64,000 bases of DNA from Tetranychus cinnabarinus (GCA_022266195.1 WHVY01000002.1:10121001-10185000), one strand, 5' to 3'. Counted from the stretch's first letter, positions 54,423 to 63,122 are shown. Numbers and translations: made by a program. The notes: generated by a model from the letters alone, not told the origin.

Positions 54423-55202
54423 ATCCATGATTGCCAATCGTCAGGTTACATGTCGAACTTCACCTTCTCTGACTGCTCCTTATTGGGTTCAAAAGTTAAC
54501 CCTTCTTCTTGATGGTGCCAACCTAACCTTACCACGCCCTTATACTTATGGCAAAGATCCAACCATTCATTCCATTTATCCGAACAAAAGTTATATCTCA
54601 GGTGGACGATTAATCTATGTTACTGGAAATCATCTATCTTTTATCGCACAATCTCGAATGATTATTAAACATTCATCCAGAATTATTGGTAAAAGTTTGT
54701 GTCTTCCAGTCAATGATACTCTTATCAAGTGTCCCGCTCCTTCAATTAAACCATATCTCGAGTCATTTTCTGGACCACAAGCTACTTCATCATCATCTTC
54801 AATGACTGCTCCATCTTCTGAGACTGGTTTCGATTCCTCTACAACAACATCCAATGAATATTCTCGTTTGATCTTGTCACCTTCACACCATGATCTACCT
54901 CGATCTGATCATCTCCATGCTCGTCCTCATCTTCATGGTCATTCCTCTCATGCTCATCTCATTTTTGAAATAGCCTTTGAAATGGATTCGGTTGAAAGTG
55001 TCACTAATGTCCGGGATAATTTTCCGTCCGTTGATTCAAGCCTCCATTATGTACCTGATCCAGTTTTCCGGTCATTTGACAACGATGGTATCAAATTGTA
55101 TACAGGAGAATCTTTAGTCATCGATGGAGATAATCTGAGACTGGCTGCATCTGAAACTGACGTGAATGTTACTATTGGTCTTTCGACCTCAATTTACTCG
55201 TG
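54423..55202 (+). pseudogene. Orphan plexin exon (IPT2 end, IPT3, IPT4 start), truncated
   Basis: It begins after a good acceptor (tctcttcttttcgcag, ending 54,422), needing two upstream bases to complete its first codon. About 260 codons are open. The first part (VTCRTSPSLTAPYW, then LTLPRPYTYGKDP) matches the second half of a plexin IPT2. Next comes IPT3 (IHSIYPNKSYISGGRLIYVT, CLPVNDT, IKCPAPS), interrupted by a Ser/Thr- and His-rich insert (HARPHLHGHSSHAH). Then comes the IPT4 start (YVPDPVFRSFD, LVIDGDNLRLA, VNVTIG). Homology ends at about 55,180, and a stop follows at 55,201-55,203 where repeat sequence begins. No donor site, sema, PSI or transmembrane exon is visible on this strand. It could be a partial duplicate, an exon of a second plexin with very long introns, or an inverted piece of the neighbouring gene. 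The intact frame argues for recent origin or function; I label it pseudogene with reserve. Confidence 0.65.
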
Positions 55203-55305
55203 ATCCGAAATTTTCCGAAACGGGAGACGTTAACCCTATGCCTAACTTTTTGCCCTCTATCGAATGAATATGGTCTCGACCGGAAATTATTGAGACGCCT
55301 GGGAC

Positions 55306-55414
55306 ACTTCCCTCGTAAGTCTTACTATCCAAGTTGAGGCTGAATTGCAGCTAGTTAGCAGTGAAATAAAAAGTCTAGATTGGATAAGACTTACTTCTCG
55401 ATACTGACAAGGGA
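55306..55414. repeat. Small imperfect inverted repeat
   Basis: TTCCCTCGTAAGTCTTACTA with TCCAA on the left, and TTGGATAAGACTTAC plus AAGGGAA on the right, form a gapped stem around about 50 nt. It abuts the larger inverted repeat to its right and the broken plexin exon to its left. Confidence 0.5.
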
Positions 55415-55831
55415 ACACCCCCAAGTATGAAATCGATATCGCGATTTTATTGGTCACTATCGGTTCATCAGACCTTGTTAAAGACTAATATATCGAAATT
55501 AGTTGCCACCTTTTCGATTTCGGCATTAAATCGCCTTTTTTCTAAAAAATTTTGTATGCTTTTCTATGAGGATTTGGATTTGTTTTATTAAATGTATCTG
55601 ATTTTGCAATAAAAAGTATATGTTTCTATTTCAACATTTCAAAGTTTAAAAAATGAACTTACAAATCCTCATAGAAAAGCATACAAAATTTTTTAGAAAA
55701 AAGGCGATTTAATGCCGAAATCGAAAAGGTGGCAACTAATTTCGATATATTAGTCTTTAACAAGGTCTGATGAACCGATAGTGACCAATAAAATCGCGAT
55801 ATCGATTTCATACTTGGGGGTGTTTCCTTGT
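55407..55831. repeat. Large inverted repeat, two 170-bp arms (fold-back element)
   Basis: The left arm (55,407-55,576) and right arm (55,662-55,831) are reverse complements with one mismatch seen by eye. They are separated by an 85-nt A+T-rich loop. The arms contain ATATCGCGATTTT and CACCCCCAAGTATG. There is no coding capacity. Near-identity of the arms means recent formation, gene conversion, or an assembly artefact. Transcription through it would give a long hairpin RNA. Confidence 0.85.
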
Positions 55832-55905
55832 GAGATATTTTTTGAATGTGCAAGAAGAGTGATCTCAATCCAGAGGAAGTTAGCGCTATTTAGTAATGAA
55901 TAAAA

Positions 55906-56119
55906 TACACTAGTAGTCAGACTTAAGTTAAGAAAATTGGAGATTTTTTTCATAGTCGCCATCTAACAAGAAATAAAAGTACCTTTAAGATCGAACTTGA
56001 TTTTTCATAGATTTCATTTTTTAGTGCCTCTTAAAACCATAAATACTCGAGATGGCGACACTTAAAAATTAACTTAACACTGACCCTTTTTTGTTAACTT
56101 AACCCTGACCACTAGTGTA
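55906..56119. mobile_element. Tc1/mariner-type MITE
   Basis: The ends are imperfect terminal inverted repeats. The left reads TA-CACTAGTAGTCAGACTTAAG. The right, in reverse complement, reads TA-CACTAGTGGTCAGGGTTAAG. Similarity continues inward to GTCGCCATCT (about 55,953) and its complement AGATGGCGAC (about 56,049). The ends are flanked by TA, the Tc1/mariner target. At about 214 bp there is no transposase, so it is non-autonomous. Confidence 0.7.
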
Positions 56120-58436
56120 CAGCATTTATGAAGTACCATATGTATGTGAGTTATATTAAGATTATTTCTTCATGTAACAACGCTATTTTCTGACTTGGAA
56201 AAGTATGCTTGTATGCTACTTACGTCTAGATAAACTTAATTAATTATTGGATGATGACAAAAGTCAAGAATCTGAACTAATCGGTTGGATGTGAAAAAAT
56301 TAGCCACTAGTCTGTCAAAGGTATTGAACAGATTGAAAAGAAATACTTCGATTTCTTCCCTCCTAAAATCAAGGATCCTAGCCATGCATTTGTCATACAT
56401 GATTTTTATCCAAAATAATATTAGCAAGATTCATGTTGATGTTAGCTTAATAGACAAACACCATCTATTGTTTTGAACTTAAACTTGCAACATGAACAAA
56501 TCTTTTGATTACTAATGATTCGTGAAGCAAAAATTTTGGGCATAAAACTCACAATTAAACATTAAACTTTTCATAACAAACACTAACTGAATGAAGTTGA
56601 AATTGTACTTGCATGATAAAAGTTTTGGATTGCATTAACTCGCAATGTCTAACTAGAATTTACATCTTTTTGTTAATTTGATTGAAATTTTGACGCACAG
56701 CGACTCAGAATAGAATGTAAATTATGAAAATTTTTATAAAAAGTAAAACAGAATTTCATGGTGATTGAATAAATTCAAACAGCAGTCTATGATTCAATAT
56801 AATCAAGTAAATTTTATTGCAAAATAAAACAATTTCATCTCCAAACTTTACCATTTGTATTAATTTAGTTAGTTTCATTAATTCTTACTGATAAATCTGA
56901 GAATCATCAGAGAATTGATGAAACTTTTGTTATTTTGTTTCCTTTCATAATACTTATCATCATCATTATTCTAATAGGCAATCCCAGGATTATTTTTGCT
57001 TCTCATCATTGACATTTCCATTCTCATTCTTATCTTTTACCATCATCTTCTTGCTTCAAGCTTCATTCAATTTACAAATTATTTCACGAGATTTTCCTCT
57101 CTTCTTTCATACCTTATCCAATCTAATTAATTACACACCATTGGTAAACTTAATTAGTTGGCAACATTAGACTAATTTGGTAAATAAAATAAAATATCAC
57201 TTTACTTTGATTACAGCGCAACACTTTGCTAACCCTTTACCTTGATCATGTTTTATTCAATAAAATTACATGTTCTAACAAACTTGCAGTCAAATGAACT
57301 CACCAGGTAAATGATTCTTGATGGCAACTCTTTGCACCCAACTCATCAGCTGGACTCATCAAGAGATGCAAAAAAAACAACCAGATTAATCAATAAAATT
57401 GAGATTCGCTAATTTGTTTAATGCATGAACTTGAATTAAGTTCACTGTCGAGAAATTGCAAAAGCTTTCAACTTCCTCTGGCTAATCATAGTCATCAGTT
57501 AGCTGACCAGTCAATGAACAAAAGTCAGCAACAATAGCAACACGTAAGAGCATTATTGGTGCAATAAAAAAATGATAACTTGATGATGGTTAAAGGATGA
57601 AGGTAGCAAAATGCAAAAGCAAATGATAATCATTAATCATTTTCATTTCCTTTTCTTTGCTCTTTTTTGTCAAATCCATCTTAATTCATGCTTTGTCATG
57701 GCTTTTTGTAATTACATAATGTTCCATTGATCAATGGAAAGCCATTGTCAGACTGTCCATGTCATCATTTTAATCAAACCAATTTACTGTCATTAGCTTC
57801 ACGCACAAATTTTCATGTTACTTTTTCACCTTAATTTGTTTCAAACTTCACATTTCAACCATTAAGTGACTATCAAGTTTTCAACCGAAACCTTTCAATT
57901 TACACAAACTTGAACTTGAACAAAAAATGTTTCGACTTTTTCATCTATTCAATTTGCACACCTTGGAAGAAGTCTTTTAATTGTCTTAAAATGGACTTTT
58001 GCGCTTTCAGCTACAACTGTGATAATTCATGACAGTAGTAATAAAGATACACAAGATACCCCATTATTCATTTCCTTCAGCTTGTCAATTATTGATCTCT
58101 GATTGATTATCGATCATTGCAAAGGAAGTAATCATTGAATATGCATCAAAACAACTGTATGAATATTAATAATTTAATTCCAACTTTTGACCTGTTGAAT
58201 TTGATTGACATTGGATCTCTATCCACGTTTTTGACACAATTGTGTCTTTTTAACCCTTTAAAGCTTATTTTATTTATATTTATTATTTAAGGATTTGCAT
58301 ACATATTTATACATCCTGGTATCCTAGTTCAATCAATCACAACCAAAAATAACTTAAATCAATTAATTTATGGAAATTTTAGTGCCAAAGAAAAGTATAA
58401 AATGCGGAAGGATAGGGTAAATTTTTTCTTTGCAGC
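56120..58436. other. Intergenic, nothing recognised
   Basis: A+T-rich non-coding sequence with short low-complexity tracts. No exon, RNA gene or repeat unit that I can name. Confidence 0.5.
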
Positions 58437-58713
58437 CACAAATGATTTGTCCATCGATTGTACAACATTGCTTTTAAAAGTGTTCATCTTTAACTACTTA
58501 GTTTTCTCAGTTTTTCGTCCATCGATTGTACAACACTGCTTATCTTTTAACTACTTAGTTTTCTTCCTTTTTTGTCCAACAATTCAACAACATTGCTTTT
58601 TAAAAGCCTTGATCCTTTAACTATTCAGTTGTATCAGTTTATCGTCATCAATTGAGCAACATTGCTTTTTAAAAGTGTTCATCTTCTACTTACTAAGTTT
58701 TCTCAGTTTTTGT
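58437..58713 (+). repeat. Degenerate tandem repeat, about 4 copies of 57-69 nt
   Basis: The unit begins near TGTCCATCGATTGTACAACA and continues TTGCTTTTAAAAGTG, CATCTTTAACTACTTAG and TTTTCTCAGTTTTT. Copies start near 58,447, 58,516, 58,573 and 58,642. The third and fourth have drifted. Confidence 0.75.
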
Positions 58714-59749
58714 GTTTAATATCTAACGAAGGTGAGTTTTTGTGTGTGACAATTGGAAAAACCATCTCCATTAAGCCATTTTTTATCTTTTAACCAGCTT
58801 ATTACTACCACCTCGGATTATTGTTGCGAATTGGATACTATCATTCTGAGATTCATTGGTATTGTCCCAAAATTGGCCTTGCAAAAACTTTGATATTTTT
58901 CTCAATCATTTTCAACATCAACAAATTAAAGTAAGTTAACATGTTTGATTGAATCTGCTTTTGATGATATTGAGGTGATAAAATGATGTGAGCTTTGTAG
59001 TCTCTATTTGTATATTCATTGTTTTTAGTCTTTTCCCGATTTCTCACCAACTAGTCATCCTAGATAAACAGATCTTGCTTACATATTTCGTTGAAGTATG
59101 CGTTCACCTCTTTGAGCAAGTCGTATAAACAGATAAATCCGTATTAAGAAGGTAATCATGTAAATGACTCAACTTTGATTTATCAGAAGTCAACACACCA
59201 AATATGTACATTTTTCAATCATGATTCTATCGAATTTCACTGCTTTTTCCAATGAATGACAATTTGTTTGCGTTTAGATAATGTATTAACTAATCAATGA
59301 TCAGTTTTTACAATCATGAATATGCTAGTACTTGAATTAGCATTTGCTCTCAAGTGATTCATTGAGATTTTTAGGATCAATCTTCATTGATATCTCACTC
59401 TTATTGTATTAAACTGACTCAAATTGACATATATAAGTTAACCATGGAAAATAGTATCGCTTATCTTATAAACTGTGGTTCAAATTGTGTTTGAAAGAAA
59501 GATTTAGTACCCTTGTTGCATGGAATGTCGCTACAATGAACTCAATAAAACCGTAAGCTATATCAAGGGGGACAGAAAAGGATGCTACTCTTATCAGCCT
59601 TGTAATTGCTGCTTTCATTTTAGTGACAATCATGAAACAGTTGAATGTAGTTCTTAACATCAATTAAATTATTCTAATGTTTAATGTATTGGCTTTTGTG
59701 TCTGGAGTAACAAGTGTGTAACAATAGAGACTCAAGATTACCTTTTAGA

Positions 59750-60030
59750 TCAACCTTATGATTGAGATTAGCTATCAAATGTGTACAACCTTTGATTTAT
59801 CATAAGAATTACATTTGCGACCAACCTTTGTATTGAGATCTGTTTAGATTGACTTTAGGTATATGATTAAGTTTCATATTGATTTATTACTGAAATTACA
59901 ATTAAGATCAACTATATGTTCAGAATAGCTACCAAATGGGGTTTAACTTTGATTCATCATACGAATTGCATTTGCAACCAGCCTTAGAATCGTTTTAGAT
60001 TGACTTTCAACAATAGATTAGGTTAGGCAT
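59750..60030 (+). repeat. Degenerate direct duplication, period about 155 nt
   Basis: Copy 1 has ACCTTTGATTTATCATAAGA, ATTACATTTGCGACCAACCT and TTTAGATTGACTTT. Copy 2, about 155 nt downstream, has ACTTTGATTCATCATACGAA, TTGCATTTGCAACCAGCCTT and TTTAGATTGACTTT. The preceding AGATCAAC...TAGCTA(T/C)CAAATG is also shared. Non-coding. Confidence 0.6.
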
Positions 60031-60158
60031 TGTTTTAAATTAGGATAACCTACAGATTAACTTTATCATTGCGTGAAAATGCATAGAAAATCAATGGCAT
60101 GTGATAAATGAGTTCTGAAAAAAGTATTTATAACTATTCTAGACCTATTATGGGTAGA

Positions 60159-60193
60159 CCAACTTTCTCAGACCTCCGGTCTGAAGAAGTTGG
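60159..60193. other. 35-nt hairpin
   Basis: CCAACTTTCTCAGACC, a three-base loop TCC, then GGTCTGAAGAAGTTGG. 14 of 16 positions pair. It lies about 600 nt before the compact gene cluster and could mark an element end or form a structured RNA. No T-run follows. Confidence 0.6.
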
Positions 60194-60795
60194 CCAGTGA
60201 CAAAAATTCGAAAAAATCACTCCTTCTATGGGAAAATCGAGTTTTAACCCTACATTTTTTCAATCGCTCATAACTTTTTTATTTCTCGCTCGATTTTGTC
60301 GCACTAAAGTGCGTTGAATTTGTCTGATTAAAACAAATAACTTTGATATTCATTGATTTTACGTAGCTTTTACCATTGGAAAGTTATCCTTTTGCGACAA
60401 ATTTGACTATGTTAAACTTGATTTTTTAAGGTTTATAACTTGAAAACAGTAGTAGATAAAGGTATACTTCTTTGATAATAAATTATCAACTCAAAATTAT
60501 CTTTCCATTTTTCAAGGTCACGCAGGTCTTTTTCAAGGTCAAATTTTTTTTCCCCAGTTATACATAGCTTTTGTTGGACTGATTGTATGAAAGTGTCTAG
60601 AATCTGTATCTAGTGGCTTAAATTGACTTTCAGATTATTATTGAGTTTGACCTTGAGTTTGACCTTGAGTTTAACTTTGAGTTTGAGTTTGATTTTTGAT
60701 TTTGGGATTAGAATTGAGTTTTGACTCAACATTAACTCGGAAAAAATTACATTTCTTACTCATTTTGTTCATTTTGTTTTTGTTTTGTTTTAGAA
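60194..60795. other. Left flank of the compact gene cluster
   Basis: Non-coding. It contains the 14-nt stem-loop CGCACTAAAGTGCG (60,300-60,313) and an array of about 12-nt GAGTTTGACCTT-like units (60,642-60,700). It ends in a pyrimidine-rich tract, TTTTGTTTTTGTTTTG then TTTTAG, directly before the first ATG. I see no TATA box at a plausible distance from that ATG. Confidence 0.55.
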
Positions 60796-61131
60796 ATGTA
60801 TCGAGTTACTGCTGGTTCATCTCCAACTTCCCTCAAATTTATCAGATGTTCAAATGTTGAGGTTCAGGCTGATGAAACAATGCAAACAAATGATGAATGT
60901 GCGGTTGAATATGAGGAGCCGATTAACTTTGCTGACATCAAAATTTCAATCTTTGATTTCTTTAGTATTTTATCATTGATTCCTGAATGTTATGTGCATA
61001 GTATACTTGCTTGCATATCTTTAATCGATGATGAAAAGAATATTTTTGTATCTAGAAGATTATTCTTCAACATTTTATCTGAATTTCCAAGTTCAATTGT
61101 TGCACCAATTATATCTTATCTGCCTAACTGA
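60796..61131 (+). CDS. Hypothetical protein, 111 aa (cluster gene 1)
   Basis: Not recognised. The N-terminal half is polar and acidic (NDECAVEYEEP). The C-terminal half alternates hydrophobic and polar residues (IFDFFSILSLIPECYVHSIL, then FFNILSEFPSSIVAPIISYL), suggesting several amphipathic helices and no clear membrane span. The ATG directly follows a 3'-splice-site-like TTTTGTTTTAG-AA, so this could be a second exon or a leader-spliced gene. It is the first of the tightly spaced plus-strand genes; the next ATG is 68 nt past its stop. The full-length open frame in an A+T-rich context and the gene spacing support coding. Confidence 0.6.
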   Translation: MYRVTAGSSPTSLKFIRCSNVEVQADETMQTNDECAVEYEEPINFADIKISIFDFFSILSLIPECYVHSILACISLIDDEKNIFVSRRLFFNILSEFPSSIVAPIISYLPN

Positions 61132-61199
61132 TTAAATTGCATTTATTCATTATTTTTATTTCGTTTTGATTCATTCTTTTTCATTTCGCTATTATAGTA

Positions 61200-61712
61200 A
61201 TGAAAATAATTGCTACGAAAGTTCCTTTTGTAACACCTTCGGTTGGAAAGGGTCAAAGAATTCCTTCAAAAGATGATGCTTTTTGGAAACATCAATCGAA
61301 AACTAGCTTTACTATAACCAAAATTCCGTCTAATGAACCTTGTGCTACTGAGAACACAAATAACCCGTGTAAGGCGTCAAGATATATTAAATGTTTGAAA
61401 AATATACACAAAAAACTCGAAATAAAAACTATTCACTGTAAATCATGCACCAAATTCAGAAAGATTAAAGAAATAGATAGGAAAAAAATAATTAATACTG
61501 TTAAAAATCATAATCTTTATAAAACAAATTTATGTATCTTCAATAATGAAAACAAATGTCCACGAGTGAAACAAATCACTGATTGGATTTTAAATTGTAA
61601 ATTCAAAAGGCTCAATATGACCAAATGTAAAGAGCATTCATGTTTGATGAAAAAAATTAAATCAGACATTGAAATTGAATCTAATTCAATTGATTTAATT
61701 ATGAAAAATTAA
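61200..61712 (+). CDS. Cys-rich basic hypothetical protein, 170 aa (cluster gene 2)
   Basis: Not recognised. It is Lys-rich, with about eleven cysteines in pairs (HCKSCTKF about residues 79-86; CKEHSC near 143-148), which could bind zinc or form disulphides. There is no signal peptide, so intracellular zinc binding is the more natural guess. A CTATTATAG acceptor-like tract stands just before TA-ATG. The stop codon overlaps a poly(A) signal AATAAA (61,711-61,716). Flanking gaps are 68 and 50 nt. Length and lack of stops in an A+T-rich region make it a credible gene; function is unknown. Confidence 0.65.
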   Translation: MKIIATKVPFVTPSVGKGQRIPSKDDAFWKHQSKTSFTITKIPSNEPCATENTNNPCKASRYIKCLKNIHKKLEIKTIHCKSCTKFRKIKEIDRKKIINTVKNHNLYKTNLCIFNNENKCPRVKQITDWILNCKFKRLNMTKCKEHSCLMKKIKSDIEIESNSIDLIMKN

Positions 61713-61762
61713 TAAAATATATTTTTACATTAATCAAAATTGTTTTTATTCATACAGTTACT

Positions 61763-62239
61763 ATGCTAACTCCAAGCATTGAGAACTGGTCATGCCCTGA
61801 AGCTCTTCAAACTCTTAAAAAATTCATGAGAATGAAGTTTTTGGAAAACAGATTTGATTCTTTTTCCGGGTTCGATTTAAAGCGAAGTAAAGTTTATACA
61901 GCGGTATATGATGGCTTTTATCTATCGGATGATAAAAATTTTTTCGTTTGCTTCTGCTGTGGCTTGCACATACCTACAACTTTAGCAGATTTAAACATTG
62001 TTGACCTCCATTGCACTTTCAGTTTAAACTGCGCTTACTTAAAACATGAAGAATCAGGATTGAAAGTTTGGTACGATGTTGCTTCTCGATTCGCCTATTA
62101 TTGTGTACCAAGAAGGATAGAGTGCAATTACCAACAAACTTTAATTAAAATCTTTCGATTGGAGAAACAAAGCACCAACACAATTGTCAAAAGTGTCACA
62201 TCCAAACAGATGGTTAATCCAAATAAAGTGGCTGATTGA
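61763..62239 (+). CDS. Single-BIR (IAP/survivin-like) protein, 158 aa
   Basis: BIR domains bind zinc and act in apoptosis inhibition (IAPs, including viral ones) or cell division (survivin). Here the zinc ligands have exact BIR spacing: Cys63-x2-Cys66-x16-His83-x6-Cys90. Upstream are Arg30 with F34 (the R..SF start) and GFY at 51-53, also typical. The Trp and acidic DDP of canonical BIRs are missing between the ligands (TTLADLNIVDLH), so the domain is divergent. There is one BIR and no RING, the size of survivin. The C-terminus is basic and polar. The start is ATG 61,763, 50 nt after the previous stop and just behind TTTTTATTCATACAG. A small ORF overlaps its stop (TGATG). A captured apoptosis regulator in a virus-like island is my inference; a survivin-like cellular origin is the alternative. 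Confidence 0.8.
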   Translation: MLTPSIENWSCPEALQTLKKFMRMKFLENRFDSFSGFDLKRSKVYTAVYDGFYLSDDKNFFVCFCCGLHIPTTLADLNIVDLHCTFSLNCAYLKHEESGLKVWYDVASRFAYYCVPRRIECNYQQTLIKIFRLEKQSTNTIVKSVTSKQMVNPNKVAD

Positions 62240-62361
62240 TGGCTGAGGTTAAAAAGCACATCAAAACTATGAAGCAAAATGAATTTATAAATTTAAAAGA
62301 GTATTGGCCGTTGAGGATGGCACTGCTCGAATTTTATCTGTATTCTAAGGACACCATCTGA
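62239..62361 (+). CDS. Possible 40-aa overlapping ORF
   Basis: The ATG overlaps the BIR gene stop as TGATG. The frame runs 40 codons (MAEVKKHIKTMKQ to LYSKDTI) with an amphipathic, basic start and a more hydrophobic end (MALLEFYLY). It may be translated by termination-reinitiation, or be the remnant of a longer C-terminus of the BIR protein after a frameshift. I do not recognise it. Confidence 0.3.
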   Translation: MAEVKKHIKTMKQNEFINLKEYWPLRMALLEFYLYSKDTI

Positions 62362-62544
62362 TGAAAAGATTTTAAATGTATTCTAATCCCTTTCCTCTTC
62401 TTTTACTTTCAGTTTATTAAATATATTTTTACTCAATTTCTTTATTTTGCATTCAGTCATCGCGCACACCAATATGTATAAATGTATAAAATAGAATAAG
62501 CATAAACAATCCTTCTCATTAAACAACTGAACTCTGAAGGCAAC
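62362..62544 (+). other. Intergenic with pyrimidine tract and promoter
   Basis: It has a pyrimidine-rich stretch (about 62,386-62,450), then two TATA-like words and a TCATT element that belong to the downstream gene. There is no clear poly(A) signal for the BIR gene except AATAAA-poor A+T sequence around 62,418-62,430. Confidence 0.5.
62485..62520 (+). promoter_or_regulatory. TATA box and initiator-like TCATT, BTB-like gene
   Basis: TATAAAAT at 62,485-62,492, preceded by another TATAAA at 62,477. TCATT stands at 62,516-62,520, 31 nt downstream. The ATG follows at 62,545, giving a 5' leader of about 28 nt. Confidence 0.6.
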
Positions 62545-63097
62545 ATGAGTAAAATAGTAAATAGTTCACTTGAAAAGTCAGGCGAAGTTATATTATGGTT
62601 AGATGATGTTAAGTTCAGGATTCTAAACGCATCCTTCCTACATCACTTGAATTCAAAATTTAGCAACAACAAGTTCACTAAAAGCTTGAATGGTTCGCTT
62701 ATTGGACCGGTCAAGAGAAGAGTTGATAATAATTTCATTTTGAAAGGTGAGTTTCACGTTAATAAATAGTGAATTGCTAAATTTTCTTTCTTTTACAGCA
62801 AGCATTGACGAGAAGTATTGTGATATAATATTATCCTTCTTCTCGACAAGTATTCTTGTTCACAACAACTTGAATATTGATGAGAAAATTGAGCTTGCTT
62901 ACGCACTTGATTTTTTCGGAATAAATTTCGATGAATACGCTTATAAACATGATTCGATTGACGTTTTAAGACAGCAGTTGTTTGATTATGCAGCGGAAAC
63001 TACAACCGAGGAAATATTTTACATGATTGATTATCTTATTCCTGAAGTAAAAGATAATGAGTTTAACCTAATTTTCAAAATAATCACGCAAATCTGA
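62545..63097 (+). CDS. BTB/POZ-fold-like protein, 166 aa, two exons
   Basis: Exons 62,545-62,746 and 62,799-63,097 are joined over a 52-nt intron with donor AAAG-GTGAGT and acceptor TTTCTTTTACAG. Together they make 501 nt, 166 codons plus stop, and the junction keeps one frame. The protein resembles a BTB domain: an early VxFxIxxxxL strand-helix (VKFRILNASF, about 22-31), then CDIILSFFSTSIL (about 75-87) and an IDEKIELAYALDFFGI helix (about 94-109). The last matches the ENVxELLxxADFLxI region. BTB domains mediate dimerisation and recruit Cullin-3 ligases; no Kelch, zinc finger or MATH partner is present. If the intron is kept, the frame stops after 74 residues. It has its own TATA promoter, and poly(A) signals at 63,102 and 63,117. 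The BTB call rests on pattern only. Confidence 0.6.
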
Positions 63098-63101
63098 TAA
63101 A

Positions 63102-63122
63102 AATAAATTTGATAAAAATAAA
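63102..63122 (+). terminator. Poly(A) signals of the BTB-like gene
   Basis: Two AATAAA hexamers (63,102-63,107 and 63,117-63,122) start within 5-20 nt of the stop codon. This is as compact as the AATAAA at the end of cluster gene 2. Confidence 0.55.

Noticed and set aside
55204..55290. Frame-shifted continuation of the orphan plexin exon (FTRDPKFSETG...)
   Set aside because: The alternative frame does not resemble IPT4, and the sequence here looks like the start of the repeat region, so I ended the homology at about 55,180.
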